DNA of 64,000 bases from Galbula dea (lineage: Eukaryota > Chordata > Aves > Piciformes > Galbulidae), in assembly GCA_013399015.1 (NCBI GenBank), contig VWZX01001051.1, positions 62,001 through 126,000 of the forward strand. The letters run 5' to 3'. Shown here piece by piece: positions 36,601 through 46,393 of the stretch. The notes beneath the pieces were generated by a model. It was not told where the DNA came from and did not search any database. It saw only the letters and a list, made by a program, of their open reading frames with translations. The position numbers and the translations under genes were made by a program. Position 1 is the first letter of the stretch. Every line of letters starts with the position of its first letter.

Positions 36601-39600
36601 GAATTAGCAGTTGAAGTTGATCAGTCCATCATAGCAGATGCAAGCCATCAGTTTCTCTGAGAAGATCTGCCTGGCAGAGGAATGCAGCCACAACTCTTGT
36701 ATAACTAGTGAGTGTTGCCCAGGTGAGAGATATGCCTTGAACATCCTCTTTTCTGCCACAGCAAGTATGACAGAAATGTAAAGCAAGCAGTGGAGTGCTT
36801 TCACATAGGCAGAGGAAGTCCATTTGCAGCAGAGATACAAGACTGAGCTTACAAGAATTTGCTCAACTCCCTTGAACATGAAATACCTTTTTTTCTTTCT
36901 TTCTTTTATTCACAAACATAGCACAATAATAGACACAATGTTAAGGGACCTATTGTCCTCTGGAACAGCTGATGGTCACTGCCATAGTTAATAAGACGAC
37001 ATAGTTTTAGTCAGAGGTTTTCAGTGATAACTGAATCCTTCACAAATGAGGCCTCATTATCTCCATTTTATAAACAGAGAAATGGATGTAGAAAAATAAA
37101 TTGTTCAAGTCATCATTGTCAAAGCTAGGAAGGGATATAGAAATTTTTCCTTCTTCTTTCTTCAGAAAATTGGCTGCATAGTACATGCAAGATAGTCAAA
37201 ATATGAGGGCTGAGCCAGCAAAATAGTCATTAGGGGATTTTGCCACAAATTTTGTGGGAAGAAAGGGTTTTCCCCCTGTGCATTTTGTGCTTGTTTGGAA
37301 GTGGGTATTTAGCATCAGCAGGGAATGAAGGTTTTGTTGAAGAAATAATAGCAGGCTGAAGGTAGACACAGTATGGTCCTTCTCTGGTCTGCATTCAACC
37401 CAGCAGGAGTGCCAGAACTGCAGTGTTTGCTCTCTCATAACTGTGTGTCAAAATATCATTTAAACTCTTTAAAATATTTGTTAATATATATTACTATTTT
37501 CAATTGGTTTACAATGTATTGGGCTGTCAGCTGTATGCAAACTCTCTCAGAAAAGAGTCTTTCCATCTCTGTCTCTTCATATCCTGAATATTAAAATGTT
37601 GTAAAATGCAGGATACAGTATCTTCCCAACTTGGAAAACTAGAGTTCTTTTTCATTGCATTTGTATTCCATCATTCAAATGATGTTCAGCAAATCAAAAG
37701 CAGGTTGTGAAGTAATGTTTTAATTCTGGAGTCTGAGGTCCTTGTGTATTGTACATTTGCTCTGTGTTATCTCTGTTTTCCTCTTTTTCTTATGAACTGT
37801 CATTACTTCAAGACAATTTTAATTAAACCTCAGTGCATGTGCAAAACTAAAATACTTGGTAAAGGACAGAGGGCTCTGCCGTTGGTAGGTTCAGTCCCCA
37901 AGATATTGCAATAGTCTTTGCAAATACTAATTACTTTGCAGCTGTCAGTACTCAGACAGTCTTTATTTATTAATAATGAGAATTTTTTTAGCTGTGTGTC
38001 TCTATAGTATTCTGGAAACTGTTGTGCTTCCAGTGTAATATGCTGCTCCATTTTTTCATAGTTTATAAACCCTGCCATTTATGTATAAGGAGAAAATAGG
38101 AAGACACCTATCAAGGCATTTATTTTACATTCATCTCCATTTACCATTATTCAAAAATATCTGAGAAGAGAGCTTCAGGGCTGTGTCTGTCACTTTCTTA
38201 TTTAAGACTGTCACCTTCTTCTCATTTTTATGGTCCCTCTCAATCTCTCAGACTGAGTTTTAAGAAATATTTTACTGGCACCTGACTGTCTTAAATTTCC
38301 TCTTATAAATTTTAAGATTCTGGCATTTGTAGTTTAAAACCCACTATAATATATATTAAACCCCATTATTATATATTATACCTATTAATTCAAATAGTAG
38401 ACATAGTGAAACAACGTCATAACAAAATAACAGCTTTGCCACTAACATCATCAGAAAATGGTTTGGAAATATTTATTCAAAAGGAAAAACCTGAGAGAGA
38501 AGGCCACAAGAGCACACATTAATGTCTGACATGGCAAACATTTTAAATTCTTTAAATGACTAATTAATCAATGTGACACATTTTTCCCTGTGATAAATAT
38601 CATGGATGACAAATAAGTGGAAGTTATAGTGCTCCAAACCAAGCAAGAGAGCACTTATCCTAGAGAGTTATGTACAGAATGCATAAAGTGTTGTAGGATA
38701 TTTAAAGTGTAAAGCCATTCAGATACACAGAGGATGTAATGTTTTCTTCGAACTGAGCACTCAGTGAATCACACAATTAATTTCATTAATGGAAAAGAGT
38801 GTCCATAAAATTCTACAGGGAATTAACCAATATGAATTATTTCCAAAAGACAGTGTTTTCCTGCTGATTTATATACTCAACCTTTGGAGAATTACTAGGT
38901 CTAATAGTAATTTTAGTATTATTTCTAATAAATAAAATTGCTGAATGCATCACAGAAATATTAGAAACTGTGAACTTTAATTACTAGATTGACTACTACA
39001 AGTGGTGGTTGTCAGCAAGTCAAAACACACATGTTGGATTATTATTTAATAGAATAACCTAAGGCAGAACTCCAGCAGAAATCATAATGCATATTGCCAA
39101 ATGAAAGCATATCAAAGCGTATCATCATGGAGATATGTTAGGACACTGAATGTACCCTTACTGTTAATATTCCTTAACTTCTAAGTGCTTCACTTTGCAG
39201 GATTAACATTACAGTAGAACCATTTTCAAGACCAAATTTCCTGGTAAGATCTGAATGCAAATTGCCATATCCTATGAGACCAGTGAGGCTCTAATCCGCG
39301 ATGATGTTTCAGGAGCTGCAAGATCCACCTGAATGGCAGAGCTGTGCTTCAAAACAGTCAGATGCTGAGCAGCATGCACCTTCCCCAGTCCAAGGGATTC
39401 TCCAAGGCTGCAAAATGCCATGACAAATTATGTTTATATCTCTTCTAACTTTTGACTAATGTCTTTGGACATTGAATTTGCTATCCTTACATATTCAGTG
39501 TTCTGCCTTTGTTACAGGTCTGCTAAGCTCTGCATTTATTTGTATGACCAGTCTTTTTTTTTCTCTTGTGAGAATACCATATCTGACTCCGTAGCAGTGA

Positions 39601-39799
39601 GCTATGCTCTCAGAATGAAGCAGTGTGGCAATGCTACTGGGGCCACAGGCTCAGAAGACATCCAGAACACAAACATTAAAAAAAATGAAGAAATAATTGT
39701 GATACATAAATGTATACTTATGATTAAGCATTACAACAACCAGAAGAACCTTCTGAAAATAACTGTTTCAGTAGCAGATTGGCCACCCTGAACTTGTAA
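33613..39799. other. 6.2-kb unannotated stretch
   Basis: No gene or secure interspersed repeat. Short CR1-tail-like strings at 36056-36070 and 36180-36196 are too short to call. The antisense open frames at 34413-34667 and 36604-36879 have no family signature. Confidence 0.55.
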
Positions 39800-40126
39800 T
39801 GCCCATTTCCCAGTTCTTTTCTTAGAAAAGCTGATCCATAGTGATTTCCTGTAATGACTGAAAGCTCCTTAAGGAAAAGTATATTGTTCTAACCTTAAAC
39901 CATAAATTCCTTATATGTCAGCTACCATTTTATTGACTATGGCTGCTGTTTATTTTTACTGTGACATCTGTGTTCCATTAAAATAATAGCAAGCTTGTTC
40001 AGTGTAAATTGTGTCTATGAAACACGTTGTTAAACATTTCTACTTTCTCTCTGGGATTAGTGATATGATTTTCAGCTGGTGGATATCGGCAAAATTCCAT
40101 GTCGGGGACTCACCTGTTAACCTGAC
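39800..40126 (+). mobile_element. Old LTR 3' half, same family as the LTR at 45111-46001
   Basis: The last 27 bases (GTCGGGGACTCACCTG... ending CTGACA at 40126) match the 3' end of the nested LTR at about 22 of 27 positions. Going upstream, collinear matches continue: AGCTTGTTCAG (39991) against AACTTGTCCAG, CTGTGACATCTGT just before the AATAAA-like site (39982) against CTGTGATCTGT, AAATTCCTT (39904), and TTTCCTG (39845). Their distances from the LTR end are alike in the two copies (133/128, 222/216 and 281/268 bases), with small indels. The 5' boundary cannot be placed; a full copy would begin near 39.24 kb. It is more diverged than the 45-kb copy's intact structure suggests, hence probably older or from another subfamily. 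Confidence 0.7.
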
Positions 40127-40431
40127 ACCTTCATCTAGAGTTGTAAATCAAAGCAATCTGGACAATTATTAAGAATTGTTTGCTTTACACTTCAACATCT
40201 ACAGGGGTTATTACATCACTGGTAAACAAGATTTCTTCTTCAAATTGTTTCTGAAATACTCCTTAAAGAAACAGTGAAAATAACCATGAACTTAGAAGAG
40301 AGAAAAATACATAGGGTTCATACTGTTCACTGAAGTAGAATTCATACTGTTCACCGAAACACACTTTTAACTGTTTCAATCAAGTGCTTCTTATGTGCAC
40401 TTCTGCAAGAATCTGCAGAAAAAAGATCTAC
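40127..40431. other. Short unannotated stretch with an 18-bp direct repeat
   Basis: TTCATACTGTTCACTGAA (40317-40334) recurs with one change at 40341-40358, a 24-bp spaced duplication. Nothing else is seen. Confidence 0.6.
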
Positions 40432-40702
40432 TAACCACAGCCCTTCTAAAACACCCCAGAATCCCATTGGGCCTCCTGGCCACAAGAGCACACTGCTGGT
40501 TTGTGGTCATTCTTCCATCCACCAGGACCCCTAGATCCCTTTCCCCTTCACTGTTCTCCAACAGGGCAGACCCCTTGATAAATGGGCTTGGTCTTTCCCA
40601 GGTGCAAAACTCAACACTTGGCCTTGTTGGATTTCACTAATTTCTCCCTGCCCAACTCTCCAGCCTAAGTCACCCTGAATGGCAGCACAACCCTCTGGTG
40701 GC
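40432..40702 (-). mobile_element. CR1 LINE ORF2 fragment, antisense
   Basis: The minus strand encodes PEGCAAIQGDL at its 5' end and, after frame changes, a GVLVD-like stretch and then a NGILGCIKKSV-like end. This is the order of blocks in the CR1 ORF2 region between the reverse-transcriptase core and the C-terminal RRA-LEK block. The reading frame is broken (stop at 40531 and shifts after it). The CR1 3' end is missing, so this is an internal piece, not a normal 5'-truncated insertion. At its 5' side it abuts the LTR piece at 40703. Confidence 0.85.
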
Positions 40703-40970
40703 AATGCAAAGAACAAAGATGGAACAGGAACAACAGTACTACTAACAAAGCAATACATAAGGCAACTGATACAAAATGCACTCACTCACTAGATGCTGTG
40801 AGCCAAAAACTGGGGCACCTCATCAGGCCAGCTCTCCCATCTCTCAGCATGACATCAGTATGGTATTGAATACCCTATTGGCTGGTTCAGCTGGCTATCC
40901 TGGATGATGCCCCTTTCAGCTTCTTGTGAAAAAGTTAAACTTACCCTACCCAAAGCCAGGAAAACTATCA
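40703..40970 (-). mobile_element. Truncated ERV LTR (U3 and part of R), antisense, fused to CR1
   Basis: Read on the minus strand from 40970 (TGATAGTTTTCC...) it aligns with the LTR at 55720 over most of its length. Shared blocks include AGGGGCATCA, AGGATAGCCA, CAGCCAAT and CCATACTGA, a GGCTGACCTGAG-like stretch, and a later TGTTAGTA/TTATTAGTA block. It stops at about 40703, before the U5 part present in the 55-kb copy, and CR1 sequence begins there at once. LTR 5' ends are normally TG and this one is TG. No TATA box as clear as in the 55-kb copy is seen. Confidence 0.75.
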
Positions 40971-43329
40971 AGAAATGTTGATTAATGACTGTATTTTCTA
41001 TAGCTTTTAGGGCTTTTTTTCTGTATAAGATGTGGATCTTTATCAGATGCTTCACTGTTGTGAGATAACTAGAAAAATACCAAAGATGTGGATTTTATTT
41101 CAAATTTACTTCAGAGAAGAGTATAGCTTTATCAAAACATGAGGTCTCTATCTAAATATATAGATCTTTCTCTCAAAAGGATATTTAAAACTATCTTCTC
41201 TGAATGAGCTAGTCTTACCAGATGTCTTTGTAATTTAGTCAATCTCTTTTCCAAAGTGAAAAAATATTAATTTTCCTCTAATGTCTTTGTCTTGAGACTA
41301 GCTTTTAAGTATACTGAAAATATGAACATGTCTTTTGCAAAAAAGACCTCATTAGTGTGCTGAATGAGAAACTCCAATGTATCCCTCTTAAAAAATTTAA
41401 GTGTGAACTACAAACATTTTCTCAAATGCATATGAGTTTTTTATGTGTCTGGGGTTTTTTTCTGAGGGGATGGTACTATGGGGAAAGAATAGGAAAAAAA
41501 GAAAGAGGATTGTTCCTGGGATCTCTAGGCTACTTCTCTGGAAATATCTGAAATTTGAGCTTTTCTATGTTTGACTGTTTATGTAAATTATTTCTGTTCC
41601 TTGATTAAATGTGTGTGATTGTATTCTGTAGGGGGTTTTTTCACAGTGACATGTAGTGACTCCTAGGAGAATTTCAGCTGATATCCCCTGATAGAAAATC
41701 TGGCAGGATGGAAAGATGAAAAGCCTTAAACTGGTAAACATTCCTTTCAGATAGAAAGAAATGTATTTGGTTGTACAAAATGAGAGAAATTCAGAATAAT
41801 TTTAATAATTATACATTTTGTTTTCATTCTAGGTAGTCCTTATTAATTTTCTTAGAAAAGCAACATCATGTCAAGTTTTATCAACAAGTTGTAAAGAATA
41901 AGGTTTGGGTTTTACATGGGAAAACATTTAACAATACACAAATTGCCCCAAAATGACTGCTGTTCTTTACAGTCGAGGTGGGAGTCTTTTATTTGACTTT
42001 AATGAAGATGGAATCAGTTTTCCAATGAAGATCTTGGAAGAATGTTTTTTAATTTTTTTTTAATGTCAGGAACTTACCTGGGTCTAAGCAGAAGTACAAA
42101 AGACAGGTACCAGCTGATTACAAGATGATTTGGGGCCATGAAAGCAACAACACCCACACAAGTCTCAATTCGATGTTTATTCTGTCCAAGAAAGATCTTA
42201 GAGTTGCATAGGAATACAAAAATATCACTAGGGTGGTTAAAAAAGTGAAATATTTTGCATATGGAAACTAAAAAGAGCTTAAGTTCTTTGCTTTAACCAC
42301 TGCAGGTTGAAAGGAGACATCACCATTACATAAAATGGATAAGGACAAAAACATTGAGAAGAAGATCTTTGCACTAAGAGTCAGGACTAGCACAAAAGAA
42401 GAACAGCAACAAACTAACCAAGGAGAAATTGCTCCACAAACCAGAAAAAGAAAACCAAAATAATTTGTGTTTGGAACATCTAAAATGGAAGTCATGGGGA
42501 TAAAAAGTGTTATTGTTTTGTGAAAGAAGGTCATACAACCCTGCTGTCTCTGAGAGCAAGATACTGGAGTCAGTGGCTCAGGAGGGTCATTCTTCTCAGA
42601 CTCAAAAAAATGCTAAAGGACTTTTGCTTTTGGGTTATTCCCAAAACACTTCATCCATCTGTCTGAACACAATAGTAACTCTCAGTTCTAGGATTCTAGT
42701 GAGCTAGGACAAAACTACAGCATGGAGTTCATATATTTATTTATTTACAATCAAATTAATCCTGGTGTGAGAGGACAACAGGTGTTAATAAGGTAAAATT
42801 TGCAACTATGTGCACACGTGCAGACCTGCTTACTTACACACACACTCTTTTCTGCACAGTTGAATAGTTCAATATAAAATAATTTTTGGTTGATTTTCAT
42901 TATCCATATTCTATGTAAATATACATCATTGAACAGTAATCTCTTAAAGGCAGTTGTCCCCAGAGATGTCTAAAATGAGGCAGACACTGCCATTAAATCA
43001 CAAATAGGTCTCCCAATTTTCTTGTTTCAAAATCAAAAATAATTATTGGTGAAAGCAATTGAGGCTTCTGAATAATAGCCACAAATGTAATTTTCAGTCA
43101 CTTACAAAGAAAAAAAATGCATATTTATATCTACCATACAGAAATTAATCCACTAAGCTTTTCATAACTGTCAAAAATTAATTCATGTTTCACTGAAGCA
43201 ACCCTTGTTCTGACTCAAATACTCAAATACAAAAGCCACCCTGGTCAGAAATTTCCTATCCATAATAAGCATGCACTGGTCTTTGTGTATTAACACTCTT
43301 TAATTTTGAAAAACAGCAGAAGCAACTGG
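40971..43329. other. Unannotated stretch
   Basis: AT-rich with ordinary T and A runs (for example 42045-42062). No gene or element is recognised. Confidence 0.55.
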
Positions 43330-43415
43330 ACCATGGAATAAATTACCAAGGGAAGTGGTCATGGCAACATCACTTCAGAGACTGAAATCTGTGACATTAA
43401 CAAGGATGGCTTAAT
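43330..43415 (+). mobile_element. Short CR1 ORF2 C-terminal remnant
   Basis: The frame from 43334 reads WNKLPREVVMATSLQRLK and runs to a stop near 43412. This is the CR1 C-terminal WN-LPREVV-SL-FK block. Flanking CR1 sequence cannot be recognised, so only about 85 bp survives or the rest has diverged. Confidence 0.75.
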
Positions 43416-44799
43416 GAAGTGCTGTGCCAAATGTAGGTCGAGTTGTATTTGTACAGATAGTTGGATTATCTGACCCTGAGACCACAGACTTCAGTTTCTG
43501 CTGCCATAGACTGCACTTTTCTTTTTCCCCAGCCTTCCTGCCCCCTTCATAGGCTTTTTTCCAGCCACAGGTGGCTGCCAGTGGTGGGGATGGCTGTGTC
43601 TGTGCTGTAGCCCCCACAGCAGGGGTATCTGGTGGTTGGGTTGCCTGTCTGCCTCCACTGCCTCCCATGTCCCTGGAGAATCCTTGTTTCTTGTTTTGTC
43701 CCAATGAGAAAGCCATGCACAAACCTCATGAGCACATCATCTTGACAGCCTGCATCTGCTTGTGCAGTGAAGTAGATGAATTAGGTGGCAAAAGACAGCT
43801 CTTCTCCTCAAGAAAAACAAAGCAAAACAAAACCAAACCTCCTGAATTAAACAGAAGAGGAAAGTCCTTGACCTGTGCTGTCCCAGGGACTTGGTCCAGG
43901 CATTTCTCAGGCTACCAAAGGTTGCCATAGGCAGAAGATGTGCCAGGGAGCATGTTCACAACTAAATAGTACAGATGATTTCAGAAAAGCCTGCACCTTT
44001 ATTTCAGACCACTTCATTACTATAGATCCAAATACACGAGGAATTAGTCTGGCAGGCAGGAGTCCTCTTCTGGGTTTAATACCATCATTTCAGAACTTTC
44101 ATTTCTCCTCCTGTTTTCATATTGTTGTCCCCAGTGTTAAATTGATTTTTTTAACATACATTATTATTTTTAACTTTCACTAATAATAGTTTTACAAACT
44201 AGTCTTGTTACTTAGACCAAGTAACAATGAGCAATGGACCTACTGAGTCTTTATCTAGAATTGGGAAAAAAAGACTTCAAAAGAAACTTTTTGATATGTT
44301 AACAACTATTAATTGCCTACTATTTTTATTAACGTAAGATATTACTTTCCAGTCCACATAACATGTTTCATCCACATAACATCCTTGTTGTTAAATTGGA
44401 GAAATATGGGTTTGTCATAGAGGAACCCACAAAAAGGACAGCAATCACAGACTTTAATGTGGATTTATGCCAAACAAGATAAATTACCATGCCTCTTGAA
44501 AAATTATATAAAAGTTCAGATGTCAGTCAGAGATATACCTCACCACAAAAGATCCTTAACTACAATCTTATCCCTAGGAAGATAAACCACAACATGCATA
44601 TGCTCCCAATAAAGGGGACAATCTCCCTCCAGGGGTACCCAGATCTCTCACCATATATGGAAGTGAGGGCTCTCAACTTGCAGTATCTACCAGGGGGCAT
44701 CCCATCCTGTGGGGAGAATCTTCCAACTGTGATTAGTTCTGGTGCTTAAGTGGTGGAGGTCAGCTCACAGTGACACAGCCTGGGATCTCCTTTTATAGC
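43416..44799. other. Unannotated stretch, G+C-richer in its first part
   Basis: About 43480-43700 is richer in G+C and so leaves long frames open on both strands (43571-43930 plus, 43411-43735 minus). None has a known domain, and the mirrored openness argues for composition rather than coding. An A-rich patch lies at 43808-43838. A 12-bp direct repeat TCCACATAACAT lies at 44353-44364 and 44371-44382. Confidence 0.5.
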
Positions 44800-45110
44800 C
44801 TAGGTGGATGTTGTCCTATGGTCAACAACAGCAATAAGCTGTAGAACTTGGGGGTACTGCTGGATGAAAGATTGGACGTGAACCTGTAATGTGGACTTGT
44901 AGCCCAGGAAGCCAACCGAATCCTGGGCTGCATCAAAAGAAGTATAGCCAGCAGGTCAAGGTAGGTGATTCTTCTTTTCTACTCCACTCTTGTGAGACCT
45001 CCACCTAGAGTACTGTGCCCAGCTCTGATGTCCTCAGCACAGGAAAGACATAGACATATTTGAGGGAGTCCAGAGGAGGGCACAAAAATTATCAGAATGA
45101 TGGAACACCT
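44800..45110 (+). mobile_element. CR1 LINE, 5' part of a copy split by an LTR
   Basis: The plus strand shows CR1 ORF2 blocks LGVLLDERLDVNL (about 44848) and RILGCIKRSIASRSR (about 44920), then a broken LHSC/LEYCAQL block and a VQRRA-like block (about 45070), and then TGGAACACCT where the CR1 sequence is cut at 45110. It continues at 46002 in the same order and orientation. Stops and frameshifts show the CR1 copy is dead. The 5' limit is approximate. Confidence 0.9.
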
Positions 45111-45506
45111 TGTCGTATAAAGGCCTAGTTTTCTGTGTGAAAGAAATGCAGGCTGATTTAATGTGCTCCATGAGAAAGGGTGAGATGCTTACCACCAAGA
45201 AAATGTTTGGGTTATCTCTGTGAATGGAATCTGCAAAGCTGGCCTGCCAGGTGGCTGAAGGAGGGAGTCTTATGAAGATAAGACAGCCCTGTTTTGGCTA
45301 AAGCCAATGAAGCAAGGCCGAAATAACAGCACAACTTCAAAGCAGATTCTGAAGGCCGCAGTGAGCAAATTGAGATCTTTGCCTAATTAAAGCTGATTTT
45401 AATATTAAAATTGATGCCCCTCAGTACATTTATGACTATGTTACTCAACTCTTCACCCAAAGCATGCTAAATGTCACCTAGAAGGCAGGGACAATTAGAA
45501 TTAAGA

Positions 45507-45513
45507 TATAAAA
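45507..45513 (+). promoter_or_regulatory. TATA box of the nested LTR
   Basis: TATAAAA in the context GATATAAAAAC, about 396 bp into the LTR and 338 bp before its polyadenylation signal; consistent with the U3/R layout of a retroviral LTR. Whether it still drives transcription cannot be told from sequence. Confidence 0.55.
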
Positions 45514-45844
45514 ACACATCCGAGGAATATTTCCTTGGTTGGTGGGGGACAGGCTGAAGACCTTAGGATTTAGCTGTCACAGAGTACAACTGAGGGGCTG
45601 TTCCTTCTCCTCCAATCACCAGGAAGGGAGGCTTTCTTGGTAAGAATTGTGCAATCAATATACAGCCTAACATCTTTGTTAGCATTTCTCTTTATTGTAT
45701 TTTGGTGATGTTTTCAAAGCTTTCTTTCTACTTTCCTGACTTTGTTGGACACTTCTCTGGGAGTATAATTATTAGCTTGAGCTCAAATTCCTTGCAGTTA
45801 TCCACCTTATCACCAGCAATTCTGAATCTGTGATCTGTCACTAC

Positions 45845-45850
45845 AATAAA
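45845..45850 (+). terminator. Polyadenylation signal of the nested LTR
   Basis: AATAAA in the context CTACAATAAATCAAAC. It lies about 151 bp before the LTR 3' end and so would mark the end of R. The related LTR half at 39800-40126 has an AATAAT at the corresponding place (39982). Confidence 0.55.
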
Positions 45851-46001
45851 TCAAACTGGTTATTAATTTGAACTTGTCCAGTCTGCTTCAGAGAGAAAAA
45901 GCTCGTATTGGGCACCATTGGGCAGGTTTTGTCTAATGTGGAGGCCTGAAACAGAGAAACTGGCAGACTGCCGGGTCGGGGTCTCACCTCTTAGTGTGAC
46001 A

Positions 46002-46393
46002 CGCCTCCTATTAAAAAAGACTGAGAGAGTTGGTGTTGTTCATCCTGGAGATGAGAAGGCTCCCAGAAGACCTTATTGGGGCCTTTCAGTATACAAAGTT
46101 TACTTTAGCTTATAAGAAAGATGGAGAAAGACTTTTTACTAAGCCCTGTAGCAACAGGACAAGGGGTAATGGTTTTAAACTAAAAGAGGGTAGGTTTAGA
46201 TTGGATATAAGGAAGATACTTTTATAATGAAGGTGGTAACACACTGCAGTAGGTTGCCCAGAGAAATTGCAGGTGTTTAAACCCTGGAAGTGTTCAAGGT
46301 CAGGTTGGATAGAGCTTTGAGAAACCTGATCTAGTTAAAGACAACTAGGTGATCTTTCCAGGTCCCTTCCAACTAAAACCATTTTATAACTGT
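46002..46393 (+). mobile_element. CR1 LINE, 3' part of the split copy, reaching its 3' end
   Basis: After the second target copy (CGCCT) the CR1 resumes with CTGAGAGAGTTGG, encoding an RLRELG-like start, then FQYTKF and KDGERLFTKPCSNRTRG with FKLKEGRFRLDIRK in the next frames. These are the standard C-terminal blocks of CR1 ORF2. The 3' untranslated end follows: CTAGGTGATCTTTCCAGG and TCCCTTCCAACTAAAACC. The tail is decayed to ATTTTATAA, unlike the intact tail at 2270. Open frames at 45918-46115 and 46030-46227 are pieces of this, not host genes. Confidence 0.92.

Larger units (their letters stand above)
45111..46001 (+). mobile_element. Complete LTR (891 bp) inserted in a CR1 element
   Basis: The insert begins TGTCGTATAAAGG and ends CTCTTAGTGTGACA, giving TGTC/GACA inverted ends. 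It is flanked by CACCT (45106-45110) and CGCCT (46002-46006), a 5-bp duplication with one transition. Within it are a TATA box GATATAAAAAC (TATAAAA at 45507-45513) and a polyadenylation signal AATAAA (45845-45850), in the order expected for U3-R-U5 on the plus strand. No internal viral genes lie beside it, so it is a solo LTR. The duplication length suggests an ERVL-type (or other 5-bp) integrase. I do not know a published name for this family. An apparently related 3' half lies at 39800-40126 and a related 5' terminus at 19943. Confidence 0.85.

Noticed and set aside
43411..43930. Overlapping long frames on both strands
   Set aside because: Local G+C enrichment removes stop codons from both strands alike; no family resemblance on either.
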